In this document: positions 18,602 to 28,010 of the stretch, piece after piece
Numbering within the stretch: the stretch's first letter is position 1
Layout of the letters: every line of letters starts with the position of its first letter
NCBI GenBank assembly: GCA_965220425.1
Contig: CBDCPY010000002.1
Coordinates: forward strand, 1-64,000
From: Azophilus sp965220425
Lineage (GTDB): Bacteria; Pseudomonadota; Gammaproteobacteria; Pseudomonadales; Azotimanducaceae
DNA: 64,000 bases
Direction: 5' to 3'
The notes under the pieces: generated by a model
Database searches by the model: none
What the model saw: the letters and a program-made list of their open reading frames with translations, nothing else
What the model was told of the DNA's origin: nothing
Program-made: the position numbers and the translations under genes

Positions 18602-18652
18602 TGGTGTCGGAGGCGAGACTCGAACTCGCACGCCCATGCGGGCAACAGATAT
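18602..18652 (-). other. tRNA-Leu-like 3' end (attachment-site core)
   Basis: On the minus strand a class II variable arm (GCCCGCATGGGC) is followed by the T arm GCGAG-TTCGAGT-CTCGC, an acceptor strand CTCCGAC and ACCA. The 5' half of the tRNA is absent: upstream is the MITE and then the 3' end of an integrase gene. An integrase ending beside a tRNA 3' tail is the usual structure of an att site of an integrative element. Type II tRNA-Leu is inferred from the long variable arm. Confidence 0.7.
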
Positions 18653-18825
18653 CCTGATTACGTACGAACCTCGTGTTCCAGGCTCCACACCGGCACGGGA
18701 ACCGGATTCGGGCCACTGACATGGCGTCGTGCAGCCCATTCGGACCGATTCGGCGCCCGTTGCGCGCTCCCCACGGCGCAATCCACGCGGTCGATCGAGC
18801 AAGATGAGCTTGGTACGTAATCAGG
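18653..18825. mobile_element. MITE copy 1 (173 bp)
   Basis: Terminal inverted repeats of about 16 bp (CCTGATTACGTACGAA at the left; the right complement differs at one base) are flanked by a perfect 8-bp direct repeat ACAGATAT (18645-18652 and 18826-18833). No coding capacity. A second copy lies at 33935-34106. It inserted between the integrase stop and the tRNA-Leu tail. Confidence 0.85.
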
Positions 18826-18838
18826 ACAGATATTGAGT

Positions 18839-19400
18839 CTATTCTCGGATGGATCCTACTTCTGTCTTGGGCTTGGCAGTCATCATCGCTTCCATTACTC
18901 CGCCAACCTGTTCGCGTGCATCGCGGACAGGTTCTCCGACGGCACGGATGTACCTGTCCGCCATTACCGTCGTCTTGTGTCCGAGCAGGTCGCGAAGGAC
19001 GTGTGTTCCGACACCGACGCGGGCCGCCGTCGTCATGACGGTGCAGCGAATGTCGTGCAGCGTTGCACCCGAAATGCCAGCCGCCTTGCAGGCGTCCTTG
19101 AAGACTGCCCGGACGTGCCGGTAGGTCACCGCGGCCTTGCCTCCCGTGGTGAAAGTCCACGGGCAAATTCGGGGTAGGGCGGTTAAGATGATGATAGCCG
19201 CGGTTGGAAGGTCGTGCGTCCGCCTTCCTGTTTTCGTCGCCGGAAGGGTCAGCCGGCCGGACTCAAAATCAACGTGTTCCCATCTGATGGCGAGGGTTTC
19301 GCTAACCCGGAGCCCGGTGACTGTCAGGAACCGGATGGCAGCTACTGGCGCCGGGTGCCTCCCCTCGATCTTAGTGAGCGCTTCGGATAACAAATCCGCC
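18839..19400 (-). pseudogene. tyrosine recombinase, N-truncated
   Basis: Roughly 185 residues of the catalytic domain remain: TVTGLRVSETLAIRWEHVDF with the first Arg, LHDIRCT with the second His/Arg box, and LGHKTTVMADRYIRA with the His and nucleophilic Tyr. The N-terminal arm- and core-binding domains are missing; the coding sequence starts abruptly next to the hyuA stop, which marks a deletion junction. Its 3' end abuts MITE copy 1 and then the tRNA-Leu tail. Confidence 0.75.
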
Positions 19401-19413
19401 CTGCAGGACGAGG

Positions 19414-21513
19414 TTAGGACTCGCGGATTCGCAGCAGTCCCCATTCATCGATGCGAAGCATCTGCCCCGGTAGTACCAGCGTAGTGGTCGTGCTCTCCTC
19501 GATGACTGCGGGCCCCCGCAACTGTGTCCCGGGCGCAAGTCGGTCTCGCTCGTAGATCTCGGCGTCCCGTGGCCCCGACTCATCGAACCACACTAGGCGC
19601 TGACGACGCGCAGCAGGGATGAGCCCGATCGCCGGTAAGCTCGGAGGAGCAATCGGTGGTAGTGGTGCGTCTACCTCGGCCGCCAGATGGTAGGTAACCA
19701 GCTCTACCGGCGACTGCGCCAACCGGAATGTGAATGCGCGCTCGTGCGCCGCGTGGAACGCCTCCAGGATGCCGTCGATATCCTGTGATCCCAGATCCAC
19801 ATCCGTCACCACCGAATGCTCCTGGCCCTGGTAGCGCATCGCGAGCTTTGTCGACAATGACAGTGCTTTGCCGGACTTTCGCTCGGCGCCGAAGTACGCC
19901 TTTACCTCCGTGGTCATTGATTCAAACACGCCACGGATGTCAGACACGCTCAGCTCGTCGAGTCTGGCGAGCGTGGTGCGCGCCAGATCGCGGCGCGGTG
20001 GTGTGGCGAGCATGCCCCAGGCGGAGAAGATTCCTGCGTGCCACGGCACGAGAATCTCCTTGACGCCCACCTCGCGCGCGAGCGCCCCAGCGTGCATCGC
20101 GCCACCGCCACCACAGGCGAGCAAAGTAAAATCGCGCGCATCGTGACCGCGCTGCACCGTGATGAGCTTGAGCGCATTGACCATGTCCGCCTCGGCAATG
20201 CGAATGACGGCAAACGCCGTCTCCTCGATGCCGCGGCCGAGCGGGTCGGCTATGCGACTCATGGCGTCGCGGGCCTGGCATGGTTGCAGCTCGAACAAAC
20301 CGCCGCCGAATGTGCGGGCATCGAGTGCGCCGGTGATGAGTTTCGCGTCGGTGACGGTCGGCAACTCGCCGCCACGGCCATAGCACGCCGGCCCCGGATC
20401 CGCCCCGGCGCTTTGCGGCCCGACCCGGATCAGTCCCGCATCGTCCAGGCGCGCGATCGATCCGCCGCCCGCGCCCACCTCCACGATGTCCACGACCGGC
20501 ACCTTGATCGGATAGCCCGGCCACAAACGGGTGCGGCCGTGCCGGTACTCCGAATCGAGCTTCGCCACGCCGCCTTCGATGAGCGAGCACTTGGCAGTGG
20601 TGCCGCCGACGTCGAAATAGATGATATTGGGCGCATCACACCGGCGCCCCAGATAGGCCGCGCCGCTCACCCCACCCGCAGGACCCGACTCCACCAAAGT
20701 GATGGGATGCGTCTTCGCACGGACGAAACTTGTGGAGCCAACGTTCGACTGCATGGCGTTGAGCTCACAATCGATTCCCGCTTCCCGAGCCAGGATCTCG
20801 AGGCGGCTCAGGTAGCCCGCCATCACCGGCTGGACGTACGCGTTCAGCACCGCCGTGTTCGTGCGTTCGTATTCACGCCACTCGCGCGTGATTTCGTGTG
20901 AGGCCGTCACCGCGACACCGGGCAGCGCCTTGCGTAAATGCGCAGCCGCGGCGCGCTCGTGCGTGGGCTCGCGATAAGCGTGCAAAAAAGCGACAGCAAC
21001 GGCTTCAGTGTCCGCCTCCTTGCACGCCCGTGCAGCCGCGTCGACGTCGCCCAGATCGAGTGGCTGGATGACGCGTCCGCTTGCATCGATGCGCTCGCGC
21101 ACCTCGAAACGCAGGCGGCGCGGCACGAATGCTTCAGGCGATCGAAAGTGCAGGTTGTAGAGATCGGGCCGGTTGCCGCGGCCAATCTCGAGCACGTCGC
21201 GAAAGCCCGCGGTCGTCAGCAGCGCGGTCCTAGCGCCCTTGCGCTCCGTTATGGCGTTGATCACGGTGGTGCCGCCGTGGATAAAGAAAGCGACGCCGTA
21301 GGGATCGACACGAGCCGCTGCAATCACATCCATGACACCTATCGCGGGATCTGCAGGTGTGGTCAAAACCTTGGCGACTGCGATGCCACCCGTACTCTCA
21401 TCGAGATACACCAGATCGGTGAATGTGCCACCCACGTCGGTGGCGAGGCGACCGGTACGCTCAGACAACTGTAGGCAGCCTCGTACGATCGAGACCGTAA
21501 ACAGCCATCGCAA
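19414..21513 (-). CDS. hyuA: hydantoinase/oxoprolinase subunit A
   Basis: A 699-aa HyuA-type ATP-dependent subunit (N-methylhydantoinase A / acetone-acetophenone carboxylase / 5-oxoprolinase family). The ASKHA-type phosphate loop is LATDVGGTFTDLVYLD near residue 25, with FDVGGTTAKCSLIEGG and VGAGGGSIA as further nucleotide-site motifs. It overlaps the 3' end of hyuB by 53 bp from the listed start; a downstream TTG (LSERTGRL) could be the real start. With HyuB it would hydrolyse a cyclic amide or carboxylate a ketone using ATP; which one cannot be decided. Confidence 0.88.
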   Translation of the reverse strand: MRWLFTVSIVRGCLQLSERTGRLATDVGGTFTDLVYLDESTGGIAVAKVLTTPADPAIGVMDVIAAARVDPYGVAFFIHGGTTVINAITERKGARTALLTTAGFRDVLEIGRGNRPDLYNLHFRSPEAFVPRRLRFEVRERIDASGRVIQPLDLGDVDAAARACKEADTEAVAVAFLHAYREPTHERAAAAHLRKALPGVAVTASHEITREWREYERTNTAVLNAYVQPVMAGYLSRLEILAREAGIDCELNAMQSNVGSTSFVRAKTHPITLVESGPAGGVSGAAYLGRRCDAPNIIYFDVGGTTAKCSLIEGGVAKLDSEYRHGRTRLWPGYPIKVPVVDIVEVGAGGGSIARLDDAGLIRVGPQSAGADPGPACYGRGGELPTVTDAKLITGALDARTFGGGLFELQPCQARDAMSRIADPLGRGIEETAFAVIRIAEADMVNALKLITVQRGHDARDFTLLACGGGGAMHAGALAREVGVKEILVPWHAGIFSAWGMLATPPRRDLARTTLARLDELSVSDIRGVFESMTTEVKAYFGAERKSGKALSLSTKLAMRYQGQEHSVVTDVDLGSQDIDGILEAFHAAHERAFTFRLAQSPVELVTYHLAAEVDAPLPPIAPPSLPAIGLIPAARRQRLVWFDESGPRDAEIYERDRLAPGTQLRGPAVIEESTTTTLVLPGQMLRIDEWGLLRIRES

Positions 21514-23146
21514 TATCCGCGGCGACGTAGCCGTTTACGATGTCACGTTCTAGGGCTTCGATCGGCCGCTCGCCGGGATCGCCCCACCCGCCGCCGCCCC
21601 CCGTGACGATGCGCACGATGTCTCCGTGTGACAGGGCGATCTGCGTCGTGCGGGCGACGCGTGTCGAGCCCGACTCGGAAGAGATATCCACGTAGTTGAG
21701 CGTACCCGGCGCGCCGCCGCCGATACCCCACGGGCGTTCGCGAGATCGACCGAGACTGCCATAGAAGAAGGCGTCGCCCGTGAGGATCTCATATTCGCGC
21801 ACGACACCAAAGCCGCCGCGGCACCGGCCCGCGCCAGCTCCGTCACCTACATTCAGCGCGTACTCGCGCACCCGCAGCGGGAATATCGCCTCCAACAACT
21901 CGACGGAGTAGTTGTAGGTATCGCCGTCGGTCACGGCAATCAGTGCGCTTGCACCATCGCGAGACTCGGTCGCACCCCAGCCGCCATGTTGCGGCTCGAT
22001 ATGCACAAAGAGCTCATCGCTATCGGGGCGCCGCCCGCATAAGTAAGTTGCACACAGGCTCATATAGCTGCCCGCGCTGAAGCGCTCTGGCGCGAGCGGG
22101 GCGAGCGCCTTCCACACCAGCTCAGAGGCCTGCGCCGATCCCTCGTAGTACCAGCCCACGGGCGAAGGCGCCTCGGCACTGAACACGGTGCCGTCAGGAA
22201 TTTCTATGTCGAGCGGTCTGAACCAACCATCGTTGGAAGGCGCGTGCGGCTCGACCAGCGCCTTGAACACGGTCTTCACTGCGGAGAGCAGCGCACCGCG
22301 GGAGCAATTGATCGGGCCGCGGCGCGCCGGCGCGCTGCCCGTGAAGTCGAAGCGCATCCGCTCGCCATCGATTTTGACCGCCACGCGTACTGGTATCTGT
22401 TCATCCGATACGCCATCGCCGTCAATGACGTCGGTGGCCTCGTATACGCCATCCGCCAACGCCGCGACGGCGCTGCGGCTGCGCTCTTCGCTGAACTTGA
22501 GAATGGACTCAAAGGCGTTCCTGACTGGGGTTACACCGTAGCGCTCGCAGATCGCTTCAACCCGGCGTTGTCCAATGCGTGTGGCCGCGAGTTCGGCATT
22601 GAGGTCGCCCAATGCGAGCGACGGCAGCCGAACGTTCACCCGAATCAAGTCGCACAACTCCGGCAGCAGCTCGTTTTCTACGCACAGCCGCATGCCCGGC
22701 AAGCGCAAGCCCTCCTGAAAAGTGTCGACCGCGTCGGGCGGCAGGCTGCCCGGAATCGCGCCACCTACGTCGAGCCAGTGCGCAACTGCTATCGCGTACG
22801 CAACGATCGCGCTGCCCACAAAGACAGGCTGCACCACAGCCATGTCGCAGGCGTGAGTGCCGCCCTCGAAGGGATCGTTGGTGATGAAGGCATCGCCTGG
22901 ACGGATCCGGCCGGCAAACTTTCGTGCAATGAAGCGCACTTGGCCCGAGAAGGTGCCGGTGAATAGCGTCAGGCCATTGCTCTGGGCGATGAGTTGGCCT
23001 TCGGCATCACAGATTCCGCACGCGAAGTCCAGCACTTCGTATATCACCGGGCTCATGCTCGTGCGAGCGAGGACGACGCCCATCTCGTCCACTGCCGCGA
23101 GCAGCTTGCCCTCTATGATTTCCAAATCGGCGAGCGCGGCTATCAT
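21461..23146 (-). CDS. hyuB: hydantoinase/oxoprolinase subunit B
   Basis: A 561-aa HyuB-type subunit, full length. Typical segments are FITNDPFEGGTHACDM, the central DFTGSAPARRGPINCS, and the glycine-rich C-terminus VTGGGGGWGDPGERPIE. It is the first gene of the hyuB-hyuA pair. Intact genes amid heavily interrupted surroundings suggest selection or recent arrival. Upstream (23147-23321) there is no recognised gene. Confidence 0.88.
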   Translation of the reverse strand: MIAALADLEIIEGKLLAAVDEMGVVLARTSMSPVIYEVLDFACGICDAEGQLIAQSNGLTLFTGTFSGQVRFIARKFAGRIRPGDAFITNDPFEGGTHACDMAVVQPVFVGSAIVAYAIAVAHWLDVGGAIPGSLPPDAVDTFQEGLRLPGMRLCVENELLPELCDLIRVNVRLPSLALGDLNAELAATRIGQRRVEAICERYGVTPVRNAFESILKFSEERSRSAVAALADGVYEATDVIDGDGVSDEQIPVRVAVKIDGERMRFDFTGSAPARRGPINCSRGALLSAVKTVFKALVEPHAPSNDGWFRPLDIEIPDGTVFSAEAPSPVGWYYEGSAQASELVWKALAPLAPERFSAGSYMSLCATYLCGRRPDSDELFVHIEPQHGGWGATESRDGASALIAVTDGDTYNYSVELLEAIFPLRVREYALNVGDGAGAGRCRGGFGVVREYEILTGDAFFYGSLGRSRERPWGIGGGAPGTLNYVDISSESGSTRVARTTQIALSHGDIVRIVTGGGGGWGDPGERPIEALERDIVNGYVAADIAMAVYGLDRTRLPTVV

Positions 23147-23321
23147 GACGGATCAGTCTAGACCGTGGTCGGCGTACGATCCATCGATCTCGCGCCGTGC
23201 AGCAGGGCGGATTTGTGCATTGAGCTTTATTCCGGCCTGACAACAAGTTGCCCGGAATACTGAATTTCCTCTCCGCGTCCTGATATGAGTGCCGCGAGGC
23301 AATCGTGGGGGCGGGGAAGCC

Positions 23322-24026
23322 GTGGTGGTTCTTTCCGAGGTGGCCGTCGACATCGTGGCGGCGCAGGATGAGGTCCGCTTCCGGGATGTGATGCGGGCGC
23401 ACCACTACCTCGGCGCGGTGCCGGGGATGGGCGAGACGGTGCGTTATGTCGCTCATCATCAAGGGCGGTGGCTGGCGCTGGCGGTGTTCTCGGCGCCGGC
23501 GCTGAAGTGCGGGGCGCGCGACCGGTGGATCGGCTGGGGCTACGGCGTGCAGTTCGCCCGGCTGCACTTGGTCACCAACAACTCGCGGTTCCTGATTCTC
23601 CCCGGTGGCCCGCGCAACCTCGGCTCGCGGGTGCTTTCGCTGTGCACGCGCCGCCTGGTGCGCGACTGGCCGGCCCGCTTCGGACACGAGCTGCTTCTGG
23701 CGGAGACCTTCGTCGACCCGGGGCTCTTTCAGGGCACCGTCTACCGCGCCGCCAACTGGGTCGAGGTCGGGCAAACCCGCGGTTTCGCCCGTGACGGGCA
23801 CGGCTACAGCGAGCACGCCCGGCCCAAGCTCGTGTTCCTTCATCCCCTGTGCCGGCGCGCGCGGGCCCGGCTTGGGGCCGCCCATCTCGAGGCCGGCCTG
23901 CAACATGGGGAGTACCAAAAAGTGTGGGGTGCAGAGTTGTGCGGGCAGGTGAGTCAGGGTGATTTTCTGGTCAGGGAGCCTGTGAATCCGGTCCCGGACC
24001 GAGCTTGCCATCGCCGCTTGACCCCA
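23322..24026 (+). pseudogene. DruA/DUF4338 domain protein, 3'-truncated
   Basis: The DUF4338 fold, known from the Druantia protein DruA and from N-terminal extensions of some transposases, is well preserved: MRAHHYLGAVPGMGETVRY, ARDRWIGWGYGVQFARLHL, NNSRFLILPG, AETFVDPGLFQGTVYRAANW and GQTRG. After about residue 200 (EHARPKLVFLHPL) the sequence loses family character and runs without a stop into the group II intron and IS3 copy B. Start is taken as GTG 23322. The rest of the Druantia system is absent, so a transposase-associated origin is likelier than a working defence gene. Confidence 0.65.
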
Positions 24027-24121
24027 GTTACGGTAGGAATGCGCATTGCTGCACACCCCCCGCGCAGATCCGGACGTGGTCGTTGGACTGAAGTTGCCCC
24101 GCTTTGGTGGACACCTGAACA

Positions 24122-24457
24122 TTGCGCAGAGGAGGTGTCCACATGTCGAAGAAACAACCGCCGTACGCGCCGGAGTACCGGCGCCAGATGGTCGAGCTGG
24201 TTCGCACGGGCCGCGCGCCCGGGGAGCTGGCCCGCGAGTTCGAGTGCTCCGCTTCGGCGATCCGCAACTGGGTGCGTCAAGCGGATCGCGACGAGGGCCG
24301 TCGTGAGGACGGTCTGACGAGTTCCGAGCTCGAGGAGCTGCGTCGGCTTCGTCGCGAGAACCGTCAGCTTCGCGAGGAGCGCGAGATCTTAAAAAAAGCC
24401 GCGGCCTGGTTCGCTCGGGAGACCGGCACGATACCGGGGAGGTCTTCGCGCTCGTGA
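24122..24457 (+). CDS. IS3 family orfA, helix-turn-helix (copy B)
   Basis: The 111-aa product is identical to copy A orfA. The A7 slippery run is at 24391-24397 within ILKKA codons, positioned for -1 frameshifting into the orfB frame. The ATG at 24143 (MSKKQPPYAPEYRR) is the more likely start, preceded by GGAGGTGTCCAC; the ORF opens at a GTG-type start at 24122. Confidence 0.9.
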   Translation: MRRGGVHMSKKQPPYAPEYRRQMVELVRTGRAPGELAREFECSASAIRNWVRQADRDEGRREDGLTSSELEELRRLRRENRQLREEREILKKAAAWFARETGTIPGRSSRS

Positions 24458-25488
24458 AGGCAAACCAGGCCCATCATCGGGTGGCCACGATGTGCCGAGT
24501 GCTGGGCGTCTCCGCCAGCGGGTACTACGCGTGGCGAGGCCGTGGGCGTTCGCGTCGCGCGAAGCGCGACGAGGAGCTGCGCGGGACGGTTCGGACCATC
24601 CACAAGGGTTCTGCAGGCACCTACGGGGTGCCTCGGGTCCATGCCGAGCTGCACCGCCGCGGATGCCCGGTGAGCCGCAAGCGCGTGGCTCGGCTGATGC
24701 GTGAGGCCGGCTTGGCCGGGGTGAGCCGTCGCCGGGGCACGCACACCACGCGCCGCGAGCCGGGCCGCCGTGCGGCTCCGGACCGGGTCGAGCGTCAGTT
24801 CCGGGCCGATGCACCGGACCGCATCTGGGTCGCCGACATCACCTACGTGCCGACCTGGACCGGGTTTGTGTACCTGGCCGTCGTGCTCGATGTGTTCAGC
24901 CGCAAAGTGGTCGGGTGGGCCATGGCCAACCATCTTCGCACCGAGCTGGTGCTCGGGGCACTGAACATGGCGATCGCACAGCGCCGCCCCCAAGGGGTCA
25001 TCCATCATTCCGACAAGGGTACGCAGTACACCTCCCTCGCCTTCGGCAAGCGATGCCGGGAGATGGGAGTGGTGACGTCGACCGGATCGGCAGGCGACTG
25101 CTACGACAACGCGATGGCCGAGAGCTTCTTCGCCACGCTCGAATGCGAGCTGCTGCAACGGCGCTCGTTTCAGACCCAGGCCGAAGCACGCATGGCCATC
25201 TTCGCGTTCGTGGAATCCTGGTACAACACCCGCCGCTTGCACTCTGGGCTGGGGTACCTGAGCCCCAACGAATTCGAACGCCGCGCGGCCGCGGGGCGCC
25301 CGATGGGCACCGAGGGTCATCACGAACAAGCCAACCTCGAGCCCTTCCGAATCGGCCGGCCGGGGATCCACAACCACCCTCCGGGGAGACCCTCAACACT
25401 GGTCTCCGAGAGAGATTTCATTCCATCGGCTATCGTTCACCCCAGTGCCGGTGGCGACAGCCCTCAACCGTCCACCGAATCGGGGTAG
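24454..25488 (+). CDS. IS3 family transposase orfB (copy B)
   Basis: A 344-aa DDE transposase identical to copy A orfB, with the catalytic residues in VADITYV, HHSDKGTQY and DNAMAESFF. GTG start overlaps the orfA stop. It reads to the very end of the element. Confidence 0.92.
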   Translation: MKANQAHHRVATMCRVLGVSASGYYAWRGRGRSRRAKRDEELRGTVRTIHKGSAGTYGVPRVHAELHRRGCPVSRKRVARLMREAGLAGVSRRRGTHTTRREPGRRAAPDRVERQFRADAPDRIWVADITYVPTWTGFVYLAVVLDVFSRKVVGWAMANHLRTELVLGALNMAIAQRRPQGVIHHSDKGTQYTSLAFGKRCREMGVVTSTGSAGDCYDNAMAESFFATLECELLQRRSFQTQAEARMAIFAFVESWYNTRRLHSGLGYLSPNEFERRAAAGRPMGTEGHHEQANLEPFRIGRPGIHNHPPGRPSTLVSERDFIPSAIVHPSAGGDSPQPSTESG

Positions 25489-26420
25489 GCCCAGGACCAT
25501 CCGGCTCCTACCTCGGGTGCTTGACGGCAAACCGCTGGTTCGGCCATGGGTGACGGATGGATACGCGCGACCACAGGATGTCGGTCATGCGCACCAAGCG
25601 CCTCCAGCTGAAACGGGCTCGCTGGGACCGCCGGCGCAGCGCGCGCATCCACAGGCGTCGCAGCCTGCAAGGGAAGGCACGGATGAACCGATGCGACCCT
25701 GGGACGGCAAAGTAGTTGAGCCAGCCGTCACAGACCCGCCCGAGCCACCTGCCAACTTCCCAGATATCGTGGTGCCAGCGCTTGCGGAGCACCTCACCGA
25801 TGCGCGCCAGGGTCCTGCTGACCCGTTTGGCGACCGGTTTGCGACCCAGCCGGAAGCGTCCTCCCCGGGTCGTCGTGCAATAGTGCGTGAAGCCCAGAAA
25901 GTCGAATGTCTCCGGCTTGCCCACCCCGCGTTGGCGCCGGTTCAGCAACGCGAACCGGCCAAACTCCACGAGGCGGGTCTTGTCCGGGTGCAGGCTCAGA
26001 CCGAACCGGGCCAGCCTCTCCCGAACGTCGCGCAGGTATCGCTCCGCATCCCGCTTGTGTTGGAACCCGACAACGATATCGTCAGCGTAGCGAACGATGA
26101 CCGCTTCGCCATCCGGGACGTTCGGGCGCCATTTCTTGTGGAACCACAGGTCGAGCGCGTAGTGCAGGAACACGTTCGCCAACACGGGAGAAACGATGTT
26201 CCCTTGCGGCGTGCCCATACCCGCGTCCATCCATGACCCACCTTCCATAACGCCAGCGTTCAGCCATTTCCGGATCAGGCGGATGACCCGCCTGTCGCCG
26301 ATGCGGTGCTCAAGGAACGTGACCAACCAATCCCGCGGGATCGTGTCGAAGTACGCTCGGAGATCCGCGTTGAACCGTACCGGGTTTCCCGGAGGCTCCA
26401 AACCTTGAGAGACTGGAGCG

Positions 26421-26744
26421 ATGAAACATTCAAACAGATACTCCCCGGAGCTTCGGGAACGGGCAGTGCGGTTGGTCCTGGACCCCCAGGGCGGGCACGA
26501 AACGCAATGGGCGGCGATCGTCTCGGTGTCGTCGAAGGTGGGCTGTTCGGCCGAGACGCTACGCAAGTGGGTTCGTCGAGCTGAACGCGATGCGGGGGTT
26601 CGACCCGGGCTGACGAGCGAGGAGCGTGAGCGGCTCAAGGCGTTGGAGAGGGAGAACCTGGAGCTTCGTCGGGCGAACGAGATCCTGCGCAAGGCTTCGG
26701 CGTATTTTGCCCAGGCGGAGCTCGACCGCCGACCCAAAACATGA
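26421..26744 (+). CDS. IS3 family orfA (second element)
   Basis: A 107-aa transposase helix-turn-helix subunit (YSPELRERAVRLVLD, CSAETLRKWVRRAE) followed by a coiled-coil tail (LKALERENLELRRANEIL). Overlaps orfB by an ATGA, so the pair may be coupled or fused by frameshifting. Confidence 0.88.
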   Translation: MKHSNRYSPELRERAVRLVLDPQGGHETQWAAIVSVSSKVGCSAETLRKWVRRAERDAGVRPGLTSEERERLKALERENLELRRANEILRKASAYFAQAELDRRPKT

Positions 26745-27646
26745 CGTCGTTCATCGACGCGCACCGCGGCCAGTACGGGGTCGAGCCGATCTGCACGGAG
26801 CTGCCGATCGCCCCGTCGACGTACTACGAGAGCAAGGCCCGGGATGCGGACCGCAGCCGGGTGCCGGCGCGTACCCATCGCGACGCGGAACTGCGCGAGC
26901 ACATCGCCCGGGTGTGGGAGGAGAACTACCGGGTGTACGGGGTTCGCAAGGTGTGGCGACAGCTCCAACGTGAGGGCATCGCGGTGGCGCGCTGTACGGT
27001 CGCGCGGTTGATGCGCGAGCTTGGTCTTCGCGGCGTGATGCGGGGCCCGCGGGTGAAAACGACGACGCCCGTGGCGACGCTCGCGTGTCCCGCGGACCGG
27101 GTCAACCGGGTGTTCCAGGCCCCGCGCCCGAACGCCTTGTGGCTGGCCGACCTGACGTACGTCGCGACTTGGGCGGGGTTCGTCTATGTCGCGTTCGTCA
27201 TCGACGCCTATGCCCGGCGCATCGTGGGCTGGCGGGTGTCGAACTCGCTTCGCACCGACCTGGCGCTCGACGCGCTCGAGCAGGCCCTGTACGCCCGCGT
27301 GGTGGACTCTCACGATGCCTTGGTCCACCACGGCGACCGCGGGTCGCAGTATCTGTCCATCCGCTACACCGAACGCCTGGCCGAGGCCGGCATCGAGCAG
27401 TCGGTCGGGAGCGTTGGCGATTCGTACGACAACGCCCTGGCCGAGTCCATCATCGGGCTGTACAAGACCGAGGTGATTCGACCCCGCGGCCCGTGGCGGA
27501 GCCTCGAAGCAGTGGAGTTCGCAACCCTCGACTGGGTCGATTGGTTCAACAACCGCCGGATCCTCGAGCCGATCGGAGACCGACCTCCGGCCGAGGCCGA
27601 AGCGGCGTACTATCGACAAACCGAGCACACGGCGCTGGCCGCGTGA
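26741..27646 (+). CDS. IS3 family transposase orfB (second element)
   Basis: A 301-aa DDE integrase-core transposase: HTH_21 segment YRVYGVRKVWRQLQREG, then catalytic residues in LWLADLTYVATW, VHHGDRGSQYLS and SYDNALAESIIGLYKTE. Intact frame from ATG to stop. Confidence 0.9.
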   Translation: MTSFIDAHRGQYGVEPICTELPIAPSTYYESKARDADRSRVPARTHRDAELREHIARVWEENYRVYGVRKVWRQLQREGIAVARCTVARLMRELGLRGVMRGPRVKTTTPVATLACPADRVNRVFQAPRPNALWLADLTYVATWAGFVYVAFVIDAYARRIVGWRVSNSLRTDLALDALEQALYARVVDSHDALVHHGDRGSQYLSIRYTERLAEAGIEQSVGSVGDSYDNALAESIIGLYKTEVIRPRGPWRSLEAVEFATLDWVDWFNNRRILEPIGDRPPAEAEAAYYRQTEHTALAA

Positions 27647-28010
27647 CTCACACTAAACAGTCTCCGGAATTCCCGGCGCGGTTCAGCGTCGACAATCCAA
27701 CTGACCTTGCGCCGTTCTATCCCGAAGGCCAGGGCGTCGAGTGCATCATGCGCCCCTCGCCCCGGTCGGAACCCGTAGCTGAAACCAAGAAACTCCACCT
27801 CGTAGATTGGCGTCAGGATCACGTCCACAACCGCCTTCTGGACGATCTTGTCCTCCAGCGCTGCGACCCCGAGCGGTCGTGTCCCGCCGTCTGGCTTGGG
27901 TATCTCTACCCGTCGCACCGGCGGCGCCCGGTACGCTCCCCCGCTGTGCAGGCGTCGGTGCAGGTCGAGCAGCCGCTCTTCCAGCCCTTCGCCGTACATA
28001 TCCCATGGGC

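Larger units (their letters stand above)
24089..25493 (+). mobile_element. IS3-family element, copy B (1405 bp)
   Basis: Same element as copy A in the opposite orientation, flanked by the 4-bp duplication GGAC (24085-24088 and 25494-25497). It sits inside domain V of the group II intron. Protein sequences match copy A exactly in orfA and orfB, so this jump was recent. Confidence 0.93.
26371..27685 (+). mobile_element. second IS3-family element (1315 bp)
   Basis: Inverted repeats start TGAACCG and share CCGGG and CCGGAG at both ends. A 4-bp repeat GCGT flanks the element (26367-26370 and 27686-27689). It inserted between the codons for VDA and DLR of the group II intron reverse transcriptase. 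Different from copies A-C. Confidence 0.9.

Noticed and set aside
18602..18660. A complete tRNA-Leu gene
   Set aside because: Only the variable arm, T arm and acceptor 3' strand are present; even after removing the MITE the upstream sequence is the integrase end, not the tRNA 5' half.
25508..27628. A single 706-aa protein covering reverse transcriptase and unrelated N-terminus
   Set aside because: The first half is antisense of the second IS3-family element; only the last 290 residues or so are reverse transcriptase.
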